NCBI GenBank assembly: GCA_002451015.1
Contig: DKBB01000016.1
Coordinates: forward strand, 4,308 to 27,144
DNA length: 22,837 bases
Direction: 5' to 3'
Source: Acidobacteria bacterium UBA6911
Lineage (GTDB): Bacteria > Acidobacteriota > UBA6911
Positions 7,808-15,916 of this stretch are shown here, in pieces. Position 1 is the stretch's first letter, and each line of letters opens with the position of its first letter. The notes beneath the pieces are model-generated. The model saw nothing but the letters and a program-made list of their open reading frames with translations, did no database searches and was not told the DNA's origin. Made by a program: the position numbers and the translations under genes.

Positions 7808-8974
7808 ATGATACTCAAAATTCTGGCGTGGATTTTTCTGATCCCGACAATCGGTGGCTCCATCTATGCTCTGCTTTGTATGATCGCCGCGATCCGGTTT
7901 CGCACTCTTTCCCGGAAATGGCCCAAAAATCCTTTCGGGTCATGGCCCCCGGTCACAGTCTTAAAACCGGTTCACGGCCTCGAGAAAAACCAGAGGGAAA
8001 ACCTGCGCAGCACCTGCCTCCAGGATTACCCGCATTACCAGGTGGTGTTTTCCGTTCAGGATGCCGCGGATCCGGCGATTCCGTTGCTGAAAGAGATCCA
8101 GCGGGAGTTCGGAACCGAACGGGTCACCGTAGCTATAGAAAATTGTCATCCGGGCACAAACGGCAAAATCAACAACATGGTCGGCGGATTGCGACACGCG
8201 AGGCACGACACCCTGGTCATCAGCGACAGCGACGTATTTTTAAAGCCCGATTACATTAAAACGATTGTTGCTCCCCTGGCGGATCCCGATGTGGGCTGCA
8301 CCTGCACTTTTTATAAAGCCACCGGAGCCGATACCTGGTTCGAAAAGATAGAACTGCTGACCCTTAACGCGGATTTTATAACTAACGTTCTTTTTGCCCA
8401 CGTTACGGGAGCTTCCAGGTTCTGTCTAGGCGCCTCGGCAGCGCTGCACCGATCGACCCTGCAACAGATTGGAGGTTTTGAAGGTCTGGCTGATTACCTG
8501 GTGGAAGACTATGAAATGGGCCGGCGGATATGGAAACTCGGCAGGAAAGTAAAAATAATTCCCTATTTCGTAAATACCACAGTGGATCTGAAGAGTCCGT
8601 CCCAGTGGTGGAATCATCAAGTCTACTGGGACCAGAACACACGGGCCGCCCGTCCCTATGCATTCTTTGCCACGGCACTCGTCCGTTCCGTACCCTTCGC
8701 GCTTTTATTTGCCGCCACAAAAATGGGAGACTCCCTGGGACTTGGTGTTATGGCCGGGGCATTGCTGCTGAGATTAATCTCGGCTGCCGTAACCCTCGGA
8801 CTGGGACTGCGTGACCGTGAAGGCCTGCGCAGCCTATGGCTCCTCATATTTCGCGATATTTCCTCTCTGATAACCTGGCTGCTTGCATTCACCAAGCGAA
8901 CAACCATCTGGCGCGGAACGAGCTTCATTCTCACAAGAGACGGCCGGCTCGTCGCCAGGGAAGCTGGATCCTAG
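7808..8974 (+). CDS. hpnI: HpnI-like hopanoid-associated glycosyltransferase (GT2/GT21, ceramide-glucosyltransferase-like)
   Basis: HpnI-type enzymes add N-acetylglucosamine to bacteriohopanetetrol at the inner membrane. The protein has an N-terminal membrane helix, a GT-A domain and two or three C-terminal hydrophobic segments. Family motifs (numbering from this start) are V-L-K-P near 50, S-D-S-D (D140, D142) and V-E-D-Y-E-M-G (D234). The C-terminal motif usually written (R/Q)xxRW reads H-Q-V-Y-W at 270-274, so the arginine is a tyrosine. I chose ATG 7808 because AGGAAA (7794-7799) is well placed before it. In-frame ATGs at 7733, 7775 and 7784 lack good ribosome sites but cannot be excluded. 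The HpnK-like gene downstream supports the hopanoid role; a general lipid glycosyltransferase is the alternative. Confidence 0.8.
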   Translation: MILKILAWIFLIPTIGGSIYALLCMIAAIRFRTLSRKWPKNPFGSWPPVTVLKPVHGLEKNQRENLRSTCLQDYPHYQVVFSVQDAADPAIPLLKEIQREFGTERVTVAIENCHPGTNGKINNMVGGLRHARHDTLVISDSDVFLKPDYIKTIVAPLADPDVGCTCTFYKATGADTWFEKIELLTLNADFITNVLFAHVTGASRFCLGASAALHRSTLQQIGGFEGLADYLVEDYEMGRRIWKLGRKVKIIPYFVNTTVDLKSPSQWWNHQVYWDQNTRAARPYAFFATALVRSVPFALLFAATKMGDSLGLGVMAGALLLRLISAAVTLGLGLRDREGLRSLWLLIFRDISSLITWLLAFTKRTTIWRGTSFILTRDGRLVAREAGS

Positions 8975-9002
8975 CGGATCAGAATAATCCATCCCAGGAG
9001 TA

Positions 9003-9014
9003 TGACTATAGTCA
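9003..9014. promoter_or_regulatory. Perfect 12-bp palindrome in the hpnI-hpnK gap
   Basis: TGACTATAGTCA is a perfect inverted repeat without a spacer. It sits 28 bases after the hpnI stop, in an AT-rich 128-base gap before the hpnK start. A possible promoter follows (TTGCAG at 9036-9041, TTTAAT at 9058-9063, 16-base spacer). The palindrome could be an operator for that promoter, but only its symmetry supports this. Confidence 0.3.
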
Positions 9015-9102
9015 AATAAATTTTCCTGAATCTCTTTGCAGAAGGTTTTTATTCAGTTTTAATTACAGGCTGCTACAAATTTATGAATCAGGTTACAGCA
9101 TC

Positions 9103-9957
9103 TTGAGAGCAATCATTATTACAGGAGACGATTTTGGACTGGCGGTGCCGGTAAATGAAGCCATCATTGAGGCCCATAGGCATGGCACGTTAACAACCGC
9201 CAGCCTCATAGTCGGAGCGAATTCCACTCCCGACGCCGTCCAAAAAGCCAAGGCTCTTCCGTCTCTGAAAATAGGACTCCATATAATACTGGTGGAGGGA
9301 AAATCCGTACTTCCTCCGGATAAAATTCCCGATCTTGTGAATTCTAGGAGAGAATTTTCAACACATCTCGTAAATACGGGATTCAAATACTTTTTCTACC
9401 CTGGAATAAGGAAACAACTCGAATCGGAAATTCGGGAACAGTTTAGAAAATTTCACAAGACGGGACTCCCCCTGGATCATGTCAACGCCCACAATCACAT
9501 GCACCTGCATCCGACGATTCTGCGCCTGATCTTAAAAGTTGGCAAGGAATTCGGATTGAAGGCGGTTCGACTGCCGAACGAACCGCCGATTCGATCGTGG
9601 AAAGCTTCGAGGAAAGGACTTGTGCCCAGGATTGTATTCCGGATTTTCCTTTATCCGTGGCTGGCGGTTATGAAGCGAATGCTCCAAAAGGCTCAAATCC
9701 GCTATAATGATTCTCTGTTCGGCATGGCGGACAGCGGCGCGATGAGCCTGGAGCCGGTTCTTCGATTCATCCAGAACTTGCCGCCCGGGATCACCGAACT
9801 GCATTTTCATCCGGCGACCCGGCGTTGTCCGGAAATCGATGCCACCATGCCTGACTACGTGCATGAAGAAGAGTTCAGAACCTTGACCAGCAAACAGCTG
9901 TTGCAGGCGCTGCAGGATGGCGGCATTCGAACGATAGCCTTCAGCGATCTTGGCTGA
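9103..9957 (+). CDS. hpnK: HpnK-like hopanoid-associated deacetylase (YdjC/ChbG family)
   Basis: In hopanoid synthesis HpnK removes the acetyl group from the GlcNAc that HpnI attaches, leaving glucosamine for later conversion to a cyclitol ether. The YdjC-fold features are present: T-G-D-D-F-G at the very N-terminus (D9, D10), H60 in G-L-H, and a histidine cluster N-A-H-N-H-M-H-L-H-P (128-137) that would bind the metal. An H-F-H-P-A motif lies near the C-terminus. The reading frame is open far upstream (to 8836) through the end of hpnI, but family proteins begin just before the D-D-F-G motif. TTG 9103 is therefore the best start, giving 284 residues. It has no good ribosome site. No hpnJ-type radical SAM gene is in the window. 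Confidence 0.85.
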   Translation: MRAIIITGDDFGLAVPVNEAIIEAHRHGTLTTASLIVGANSTPDAVQKAKALPSLKIGLHIILVEGKSVLPPDKIPDLVNSRREFSTHLVNTGFKYFFYPGIRKQLESEIREQFRKFHKTGLPLDHVNAHNHMHLHPTILRLILKVGKEFGLKAVRLPNEPPIRSWKASRKGLVPRIVFRIFLYPWLAVMKRMLQKAQIRYNDSLFGMADSGAMSLEPVLRFIQNLPPGITELHFHPATRRCPEIDATMPDYVHEEEFRTLTSKQLLQALQDGGIRTIAFSDLG

Positions 9958-10151
9958 ATTCTCATACCAGTGATTCGTGGAAATTCCGGAGAACTTTTCG
10001 AAAGCGGCACATATGGAACTTGCCTCTATCCACCGCTATAAAGATTAATGCCGTTGGTTTGATTCCCAGTGAACACGGGGAAGCATTCCATAAACGTGCC
10101 GAGGCACACCGGCTGCTTTAGTTTTAATACAATCACAGAAAGGAATATGTA

Positions 10152-11267
10152 ATGGCAAAGGTTCCAGCAGCAAAAATTCAATTCTTACCGGAAGACCGCA
10201 CCTGGATTGCAGAACGGATTCAGGAAGTGCTTACCAGCGGTCAACTCACGCTTGGCAGGTACGGGGCGGAGTTTGAGAAAGAATTCGCGGAGCTGTGCGG
10301 CACCCGTCATGCCATTGCGGTAAACAGCGGGACCAGCGCGCTGGAAATCATCCTTCGATCGATCGGGATCGAAGGCAAGGACGTCCTTGTCCCGACGAAT
10401 ACCTTCTTCGCGACAGCCGCCGCCGTCATTCATGCCGGCGGAAAGCCCGTTTTAATAGACATGGATCCCGAATCATTTGCGATCCGTCCGGAAGATGTCC
10501 AGAAAGCCTTAACCGCCAAAACTGCCGGGATGATCTTAGTTCATATCGGAGGTATCGTCTCGTCACAGACTCAGGTACTGGTTGACCTGGCAAGGGAAAA
10601 GGGCCTCTGGCTCGTTGAAGACGCCGCACACGCTCACGGATCGTCGTATCATTCTATCCGCGCCGGGGCGTTCGGCCTCGCCGGTTCCTTCAGTTTTTAC
10701 CCGACTAAAGTCATGACGTCGGGTGAAGGAGGCATGATCGTTACCGATAACGACCGGATCGCCGGGGAATCCCGAATTTACAGGGACCAGGGCAAGGCGA
10801 GTTTCACGGTCAACGCCCACGTACGCATGGGCTATAATTGGCGCATGTCGGAACCCCATGCCATCATCGGGCTGAAGCACCTCGAGCGCCTTCCCGCCAT
10901 GATTGAAGAAAGAAGAATCATCGCTTCCGTCTATGACAAGGGATTGATGGAATTCGAAAACCTGTATCCGCTCAAAATTCCCGAAGGCGGCGTCTGCAAC
11001 TATTACAAGTACATTGCGGTGATGAAAAATGCACAGGACCGAAAGGCATTGAAGGCCGAACTGCGCGAACGCTACAGCGTCTCTCTCGCAGGTGAGGTTT
11101 ATGAAGAACCGCTACACAAACAACCGGTCTTTGCCGAATATGCCGTCAAGCCCCTCCCCGTTTCCGAAGATATGTGCGCGCGCCATATCTGCCTCCCGAT
11201 CTTTTCAGGGATGAAACGATCGGAGGCCACCCAGGTTATCGACGCATTGAAAGAAGTCATCGGCTAG
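10152..11267 (+). CDS. DegT/DnrJ/EryC1/StrS family PLP aminotransferase
   Basis: These enzymes transfer an amino group to a keto sugar nucleotide using pyridoxal phosphate. The fold is complete in 371 residues: N-S-G-T-S-A-L near 58, D157 in V-E-D-A-A-H-A-H-G (the pyridine-nitrogen contact) and the Schiff-base lysine K186 in S-F-Y-P-T-K-V-M-T-S-G-E-G-G. R-M-G-Y-N-W-R-M-S-E near 225 is also typical. The ribosome site AAAGGAA lies at 10139-10145. The exact sugar cannot be read from sequence. Its neighbours on the left modify a hopanoid sugar, and it is followed after 34 bases by mazG, so it may start a new operon with mazG, the serine hydrolase and the nucleotide transporter. Confidence 0.92.
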   Translation: MAKVPAAKIQFLPEDRTWIAERIQEVLTSGQLTLGRYGAEFEKEFAELCGTRHAIAVNSGTSALEIILRSIGIEGKDVLVPTNTFFATAAAVIHAGGKPVLIDMDPESFAIRPEDVQKALTAKTAGMILVHIGGIVSSQTQVLVDLAREKGLWLVEDAAHAHGSSYHSIRAGAFGLAGSFSFYPTKVMTSGEGGMIVTDNDRIAGESRIYRDQGKASFTVNAHVRMGYNWRMSEPHAIIGLKHLERLPAMIEERRIIASVYDKGLMEFENLYPLKIPEGGVCNYYKYIAVMKNAQDRKALKAELRERYSVSLAGEVYEEPLHKQPVFAEYAVKPLPVSEDMCARHICLPIFSGMKRSEATQVIDALKEVIG

Positions 11268-11301
11268 TGCCAATAATCCGGAGTATGGGGAGTGTTTGGA
11301 A

Positions 11302-12111
11302 ATGAATCAAAAGCAGGCGGATATCGAAAAACTGATCAATCTTGTAGAACAGCTCCGGGGGGAAAACGGGTGCCCGTGGGACAGGGAACAGACCAGGGAA
11401 ACCCTCAAGCCGATGCTGATTGAGGAAGCGTATGAGGTGCTGGATGCTCTCGACATGGACGACCCGGACGAACTCAAGGAGGAGTTGGGCGATCTGCTCT
11501 TTCAGGTCGTGTTTCATGCACAGATAGCCCGGGAAAAGGGAGAATTTGATCTTGCCGATGTGATTGAACGGTCCCATGAAAAAATGACGGGGCGCCACCC
11601 GCATATATTCGGCGATGCGGAGTTGAAAACATCCGTGGAGGTGCTCAGGAATTGGGAAGACATCAAAGCGGCCGAAAAGGGCGTTAAATCGGCTTCTCTT
11701 CCGGAATCGAAGCGATCGCTACTGGACGGCATCCCGTCGAAGCTTCCCGCCCTGCATCGCGCCTATCAGATGACAGCCAAGGCTTCCCGCATCGGATTCG
11801 ACTGGTCCTGCCTACAGGATATATTAAAAAAACTGCAGGAAGAAGCTACGGAGCTGTTGGAAGCTCAAGATGAAGAAAGTTCCGACAGGATCATGGATGA
11901 AGTCGGCGATCTCCTGTTCGTAGCCGTAAACGCGGCACGGTTCCTGGGAGTGGACCCGGAAACCGCCCTCCGGCGCAGCAACGACAAATTCGACCGCCGC
12001 TTCCGCTACGTTGAAACCTCAATCAAAAAAAAGGGAAGAGAGTTAAAAGACGCATCTCTTCAGGAAATGGACGATCTCTGGGAAGAAGCGAAGAAAAGTC
12101 TATTGCCGTAG
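11302..12111 (+). CDS. mazG: Nucleoside triphosphate pyrophosphohydrolase MazG
   Basis: MazG cuts NTPs and dNTPs to monophosphate and pyrophosphate, clearing abnormal nucleotides. The N-terminal MazG domain has N-G-C-P-W-D, then E-E-A-Y-E and E-E-L-G-D-L-L-F-Q-V, the acidic residues that bind magnesium. A second MazG domain in the C-terminal half has E-E-A-T-E-L and D-E-V-G-D-L-L-F. This two-domain architecture and the 269 residues match E. coli MazG. I prefer ATG 11302 over TTG 11296 because GGGGAG (11287-11292) is 9 bases from the ATG and only 3 from the TTG. An exported serine hydrolase follows after 31 bases. Confidence 0.94.
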   Translation: MNQKQADIEKLINLVEQLRGENGCPWDREQTRETLKPMLIEEAYEVLDALDMDDPDELKEELGDLLFQVVFHAQIAREKGEFDLADVIERSHEKMTGRHPHIFGDAELKTSVEVLRNWEDIKAAEKGVKSASLPESKRSLLDGIPSKLPALHRAYQMTAKASRIGFDWSCLQDILKKLQEEATELLEAQDEESSDRIMDEVGDLLFVAVNAARFLGVDPETALRRSNDKFDRRFRYVETSIKKKGRELKDASLQEMDDLWEEAKKSLLP

Positions 12112-12142
12112 CCTCGGCTTTATAGGCAGAATAGGGGAACTT

Positions 12143-13057
12143 ATGCGCAGAATACTGATATCGGCAATGTATTTGTTTTGGGCCGTTACGGCATATACAC
12201 AGAACCTTGCAGTCCCGGAGTTGCCGCTATCCGTGCCTGCGGACCAAATAAAGCCTCTTAGGAGTCTAATTAATAAGGACTTGCAGAAGGCACTGGAAGA
12301 TCGACTGAAAAAAAATAAAACTTGGGCAGATCTTATCAGCCGTCGCAGAATGGCCGTAGGCATCGTTGACATGAGCGATATCAACAATGTGCGTTTTGCC
12401 CGCGTGAACGGCAATACGATGATGTATGCGGCCAGCCTGCCCAAATTGGCTATTCTCCTTGCCGCCGAACAGGCGTTGGAAGACGGCACAATCAAGGAAA
12501 CTCCGGACATTCGAAACGACATGCGCATTATGATCAGCCGTTCCGACAACGGTGCGGCGACAAGAATGATGCAACTCGTAGGCGGGTCGCCGGCGATTGA
12601 AAAAGTTCTTCGGGATCCCCGCTACGAGCTCTATGATCCAAACTGGGGTGGCGGTCTCTGGGTCGGCAAACTTTATGCAAAAGGGGGAAAGCGATACCCG
12701 GATCCCGTTTTAGGAACCAGCCACGGCGCTACCGCCAGCCAGGTCTGCCGTTTTTATTATCTGCTGGCAATGGGACAATTGGTCAGCCGGGAACGCAGCG
12801 CCGAAATGCTGGACTATATGATCGCCCCGGAAATCAGGCACAAGTTTGTCGTTACTCTACTCAAACTGGTGCCGAGGGCAGAAATTTACCGCAAGTCGGG
12901 CACCTGGCAACAGTGGCATTCCGACTCCGCTCTGGTCTGGGGACCGGTTTGGCGACGCTATATCGTGGTGGGGTTGATAGAAGATTCCAGGGGCGAACAG
13001 ATTCTGCGAAATCTGATTCCGGCCGTTGAAGATGTCCTGAAACAGAAGAGACCTTAG
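12143..13057 (+). CDS. Exported SxxK serine hydrolase, class A beta-lactamase-like
   Basis: The N-terminus (about 1-20) is a signal peptide with two arginines and a hydrophobic core, so the protein is probably periplasmic. The penicillin-binding fold is shown by three motifs: S98-L-P-K101, S134-D-N136 and K251-S-G253. I see no class A omega-loop E-x-x-L-N motif, whose glutamate drives deacylation in true beta-lactamases; the matching area reads Y-D-P-N-W-G-G-G. A peptidase or peptidoglycan-type acyltransferase role is therefore at least as likely as antibiotic hydrolysis, and no resistance should be claimed. The ribosome site AGGGGAA (12132-12138) supports the start. The nucleotide transporter gene begins 8 bases after its stop. 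A related hydrolase is encoded at 15917-17173. Confidence 0.88.
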   Translation: MRRILISAMYLFWAVTAYTQNLAVPELPLSVPADQIKPLRSLINKDLQKALEDRLKKNKTWADLISRRRMAVGIVDMSDINNVRFARVNGNTMMYAASLPKLAILLAAEQALEDGTIKETPDIRNDMRIMISRSDNGAATRMMQLVGGSPAIEKVLRDPRYELYDPNWGGGLWVGKLYAKGGKRYPDPVLGTSHGATASQVCRFYYLLAMGQLVSRERSAEMLDYMIAPEIRHKFVVTLLKLVPRAEIYRKSGTWQQWHSDSALVWGPVWRRYIVVGLIEDSRGEQILRNLIPAVEDVLKQKRP

Positions 13058-13065
13058 TCGAACAT

Positions 13066-15912
13066 ATGCCAGTAAGCAAAACGGATGTCTGGCCAACGAT
13101 CAGAACGGCGGCCGGCAAACTATTCGACATTCGCGAGGGGGAGGGCAAACGCGCCACCCTCATGCTGTGCTACATATTTCTGGTCATCTCGTCCCTGATG
13201 ATCGTCAAGCCGGTGTGCAACTCGCTTTTCCTCTCCGAATTCGGCGCCGAACAGCTTCCGATCGTTTTCATCCTTGTGGCGGTTTTCGCCGCTTTAGGCT
13301 CGACGGTCTATTCCCGCCTTTTGCGTTTATACCCTTTAGATCGACTGATCACCCGAACGCTGTTCGGCGTTATCGCGGCCTTCGCCGTGTTCTGGGCGCT
13401 GCTGAGTTACGATTACATGAAAGGCTGGGCATTGTACGCATTCTACGTACTCGTCGCGATGTTCGCGGTTTTGGCCACGGCCCAGTTCTGGATTCTGGCG
13501 AACATGACATTCAATTCCCGCGAGGCAAAACGCCTGTTCAGCTATATCGGCGCGGGCGCCATAGCCGGAGGTATCACGGGCGGGTACGTCACAAACCTGC
13601 TGGCCCCTGTTATCGGCAGCGCGAACCTGATTTTCCTCTGCATCGCAGCGCTTTCCATCTGCATTGTACTGGTGCGCAAGATATGGACGGAGAATGAGCG
13701 CCACCGCATTCATATCGGCACCCGGCAGCAGGAGCAGGTAAAACGCGTTTCCAACAATCCGCTCAGGTTGATTGCAAACTCACGGCATCTGACCTTCCTG
13801 GCCAGCATTATCGGCATCGGCGTTTTGGTGGCCAAACTGGTCGAGTTTCAGTTCGGAGCCATTGCCTCGGAAAAAATCCTGGAAGAGGACCAGTTGACGG
13901 CCTTCTTCGGATTCTGGCTTTCCACCCTGAATATTATTTCCCTGGGAATCCAGCTCCTGCTCACCCGGCGTGTTGTCGGAGTTTTCGGAGTCGGCGTATC
14001 CCTGTTTTTCCTTCCCGCCGGTATTCTTCTGGGAGCCGCGGCCATCCTGATTAATCCAGTGCTCTGGAGTGCGATATTCATTAAAATCGCGGACGGCAGC
14101 CTGAAGAATTCCGTCAACAAAGCCGGCATTGAGCTGCTATCATTGCCTATCCCCGCGGAAAGCAAGAATCAAACTAAAACCTTTATCGACGTATTCGTCG
14201 ACAGTTTTGCAACCGGCATCGGCGGGCTTCTGCTCGTTCTGTTGACCTATGTTCTGGGATTCAACGTTCGGGGAGTCGCCGCGGTAAGCATCCTCCTGAT
14301 CTTTCTGTGGATGTATCTGGCATTTCGCATCCGGCAGGAATACATCCAGTCTTTCCGCCTGAAAATCGAATCGGCGGGCAGCAAAAACAACCACGTTCCC
14401 GACCTCGGCAATACATCCGTATTCGGCGGCATTATCGAAATTCTCCAGGGCGACAACGAGCGCCAGATCCTGGAGGTGCTGAAGATGATCGGGACGGTCC
14501 GAAACCCGAGACTGCTCCCACCCATGCATTCCCTGATTGAACACACAAATCCCGCTATCCGGCTGGAAGTGCTGAAATGGATATGCCACCAGAAAACCGA
14601 AGAATTTATTGATGCCGCAGAGCGCCTCGTTCGTGACGAGGATATCGATATCAAAGCCGAAGCGTTCCAGTACCTGCTCCATTGCTATTACTACAGGCGG
14701 CCGGAATGGATAGACGATTATCTCCGCCACGCCGACAACCTGATCCGCCTGAGCGCTTTACTGTGCCTGTCGAGGGAAAGCCGCAACAACCAGGCGATAA
14801 AAAAACAATTCGCCCTGCGGGATCTGGTCGAAACCGAACTCAAAAACATCCGGAATATTTCCGATGAAGAAGACCAGTATTCGAGCAAAATTCTCTGCGC
14901 CAGAATCATCGGGGCCGGAGATCTCCGCGCGCTATGGCCGTATCTGCATATTTTACTGAATGATCCGAATCCCGAAATTAAAAAGGAAGCGGTCATGGCT
15001 GCCGGCTACACCCGTGACCAAGAGTTTATTCCCGTCCTGATGCGATACCTGAAGGATCCGGGAATGATGTCGGCGGCACAATCGGCCTTTAAAAATTACG
15101 GACCGGGCATTCTCGACACGCTGACGGAAGTGATGCACATCCATAAGGAAGGGCCCCAGGTCCTGAAGCAGATCCCGAGAATCATCGCCGGCATCGGGAC
15201 ACAGAGAGCCGTGGATATACTTTTTTCGGAATTGCATCAAACAGACCATGCACTGCGATATGAAATCATCAAGGCGCTCAACCGCATGCGCCTGGCTTTT
15301 CCGCATCTGCGTTTTGACGAAAGGAGCGTCGCCGATTCCATCCTGGTCGAAGCCCGGATCTACACGGATCTCCTGATCTTCTACTACGCACAACGCCGAA
15401 AAACGGATAGTGAGGATATAGCCGGAGAGGAAATCCACCAAGCAAGAAAGCAGTTCATTGAGGCGCTTGAAGTTCGGCTGGATTATGCTCTCGAACGGAT
15501 CTTCAGGCTTCTCGGCCTGAAATATCCCCCGGACGATATCTATAATGCCTATCTCGGCATTAAAAGCAACGAGCCGGACCTGCGGATTAACGCCGTGGAA
15601 TTTCTCGACAATGTCATGGAACCGGGACTGAAACGCACTTTAATTCCTCTGATTGAATCCTCCACCATGGGAGGGATTGCCGATGAAGCTTTGGAACAGC
15701 TCGGCGCAGACCGGGGAACAAAAGAACTCCCCCATCTTGCCTCCATACTGGCCGGAAGCGACCGGGAGTTGAAAATAAGAGTCCTTTACCTGATCGCCCA
15801 ACTGAGGGACGACGTCTACGTTCCGTTGATAGGCGAATTGATCGACAGCCCCGATTCCGGTCTGAGAAAGATGGCCGAATTCGCCCTGCAGCGCATGCAG
15901 TATCTCGGCTGA
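13066..15912 (+). CDS. Tlc/NTT-type nucleotide transporter fused to a HEAT-repeat domain
   Basis: Residues about 25-435 form roughly a dozen membrane helices related to the ATP/ADP (NTP/NDP) exchange carriers of the Tlc family. A typical segment is I-V-K-P-V-C-N-S-L-F-L near 45. Such carriers swap nucleotides across the inner membrane, but direction and substrate cannot be read here. From about 450 to 948 the protein is soluble and alpha-helical with repeated HEAT-like helix pairs (for example N-P-A-I-R-L-E-V-L, N-P-E-I-K-K-E-A-V-M, D-S-G-L-R-K-M-A-E), a protein-binding solenoid. HEAT tails occur in other free-living members. The ATG lacks a clear ribosome site and lies 8 bases after the hydrolase stop, which suggests coupling. 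The gene ends 4 bases from the convergent hydrolase gene. Confidence 0.82.
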   Translation: MPVSKTDVWPTIRTAAGKLFDIREGEGKRATLMLCYIFLVISSLMIVKPVCNSLFLSEFGAEQLPIVFILVAVFAALGSTVYSRLLRLYPLDRLITRTLFGVIAAFAVFWALLSYDYMKGWALYAFYVLVAMFAVLATAQFWILANMTFNSREAKRLFSYIGAGAIAGGITGGYVTNLLAPVIGSANLIFLCIAALSICIVLVRKIWTENERHRIHIGTRQQEQVKRVSNNPLRLIANSRHLTFLASIIGIGVLVAKLVEFQFGAIASEKILEEDQLTAFFGFWLSTLNIISLGIQLLLTRRVVGVFGVGVSLFFLPAGILLGAAAILINPVLWSAIFIKIADGSLKNSVNKAGIELLSLPIPAESKNQTKTFIDVFVDSFATGIGGLLLVLLTYVLGFNVRGVAAVSILLIFLWMYLAFRIRQEYIQSFRLKIESAGSKNNHVPDLGNTSVFGGIIEILQGDNERQILEVLKMIGTVRNPRLLPPMHSLIEHTNPAIRLEVLKWICHQKTEEFIDAAERLVRDEDIDIKAEAFQYLLHCYYYRRPEWIDDYLRHADNLIRLSALLCLSRESRNNQAIKKQFALRDLVETELKNIRNISDEEDQYSSKILCARIIGAGDLRALWPYLHILLNDPNPEIKKEAVMAAGYTRDQEFIPVLMRYLKDPGMMSAAQSAFKNYGPGILDTLTEVMHIHKEGPQVLKQIPRIIAGIGTQRAVDILFSELHQTDHALRYEIIKALNRMRLAFPHLRFDERSVADSILVEARIYTDLLIFYYAQRRKTDSEDIAGEEIHQARKQFIEALEVRLDYALERIFRLLGLKYPPDDIYNAYLGIKSNEPDLRINAVEFLDNVMEPGLKRTLIPLIESSTMGGIADEALEQLGADRGTKELPHLASILAGSDRELKIRVLYLIAQLRDDVYVPLIGELIDSPDSGLRKMAEFALQRMQYLG

Positions 15913-15916
15913 AGAG

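Noticed and set aside
8836..9102. 89-codon upstream extension of the hpnK frame
   Set aside because: It overlaps the end of hpnI in another frame and carries no family similarity; YdjC/HpnK proteins begin just before T-x-D-D-F-G.
12143..13057. Calling the serine hydrolase an antibiotic-resistance beta-lactamase
   Set aside because: The three fold motifs are shared by many peptidases and acyltransferases, and the omega-loop E-x-x-L-N motif of class A beta-lactamases is not visible.
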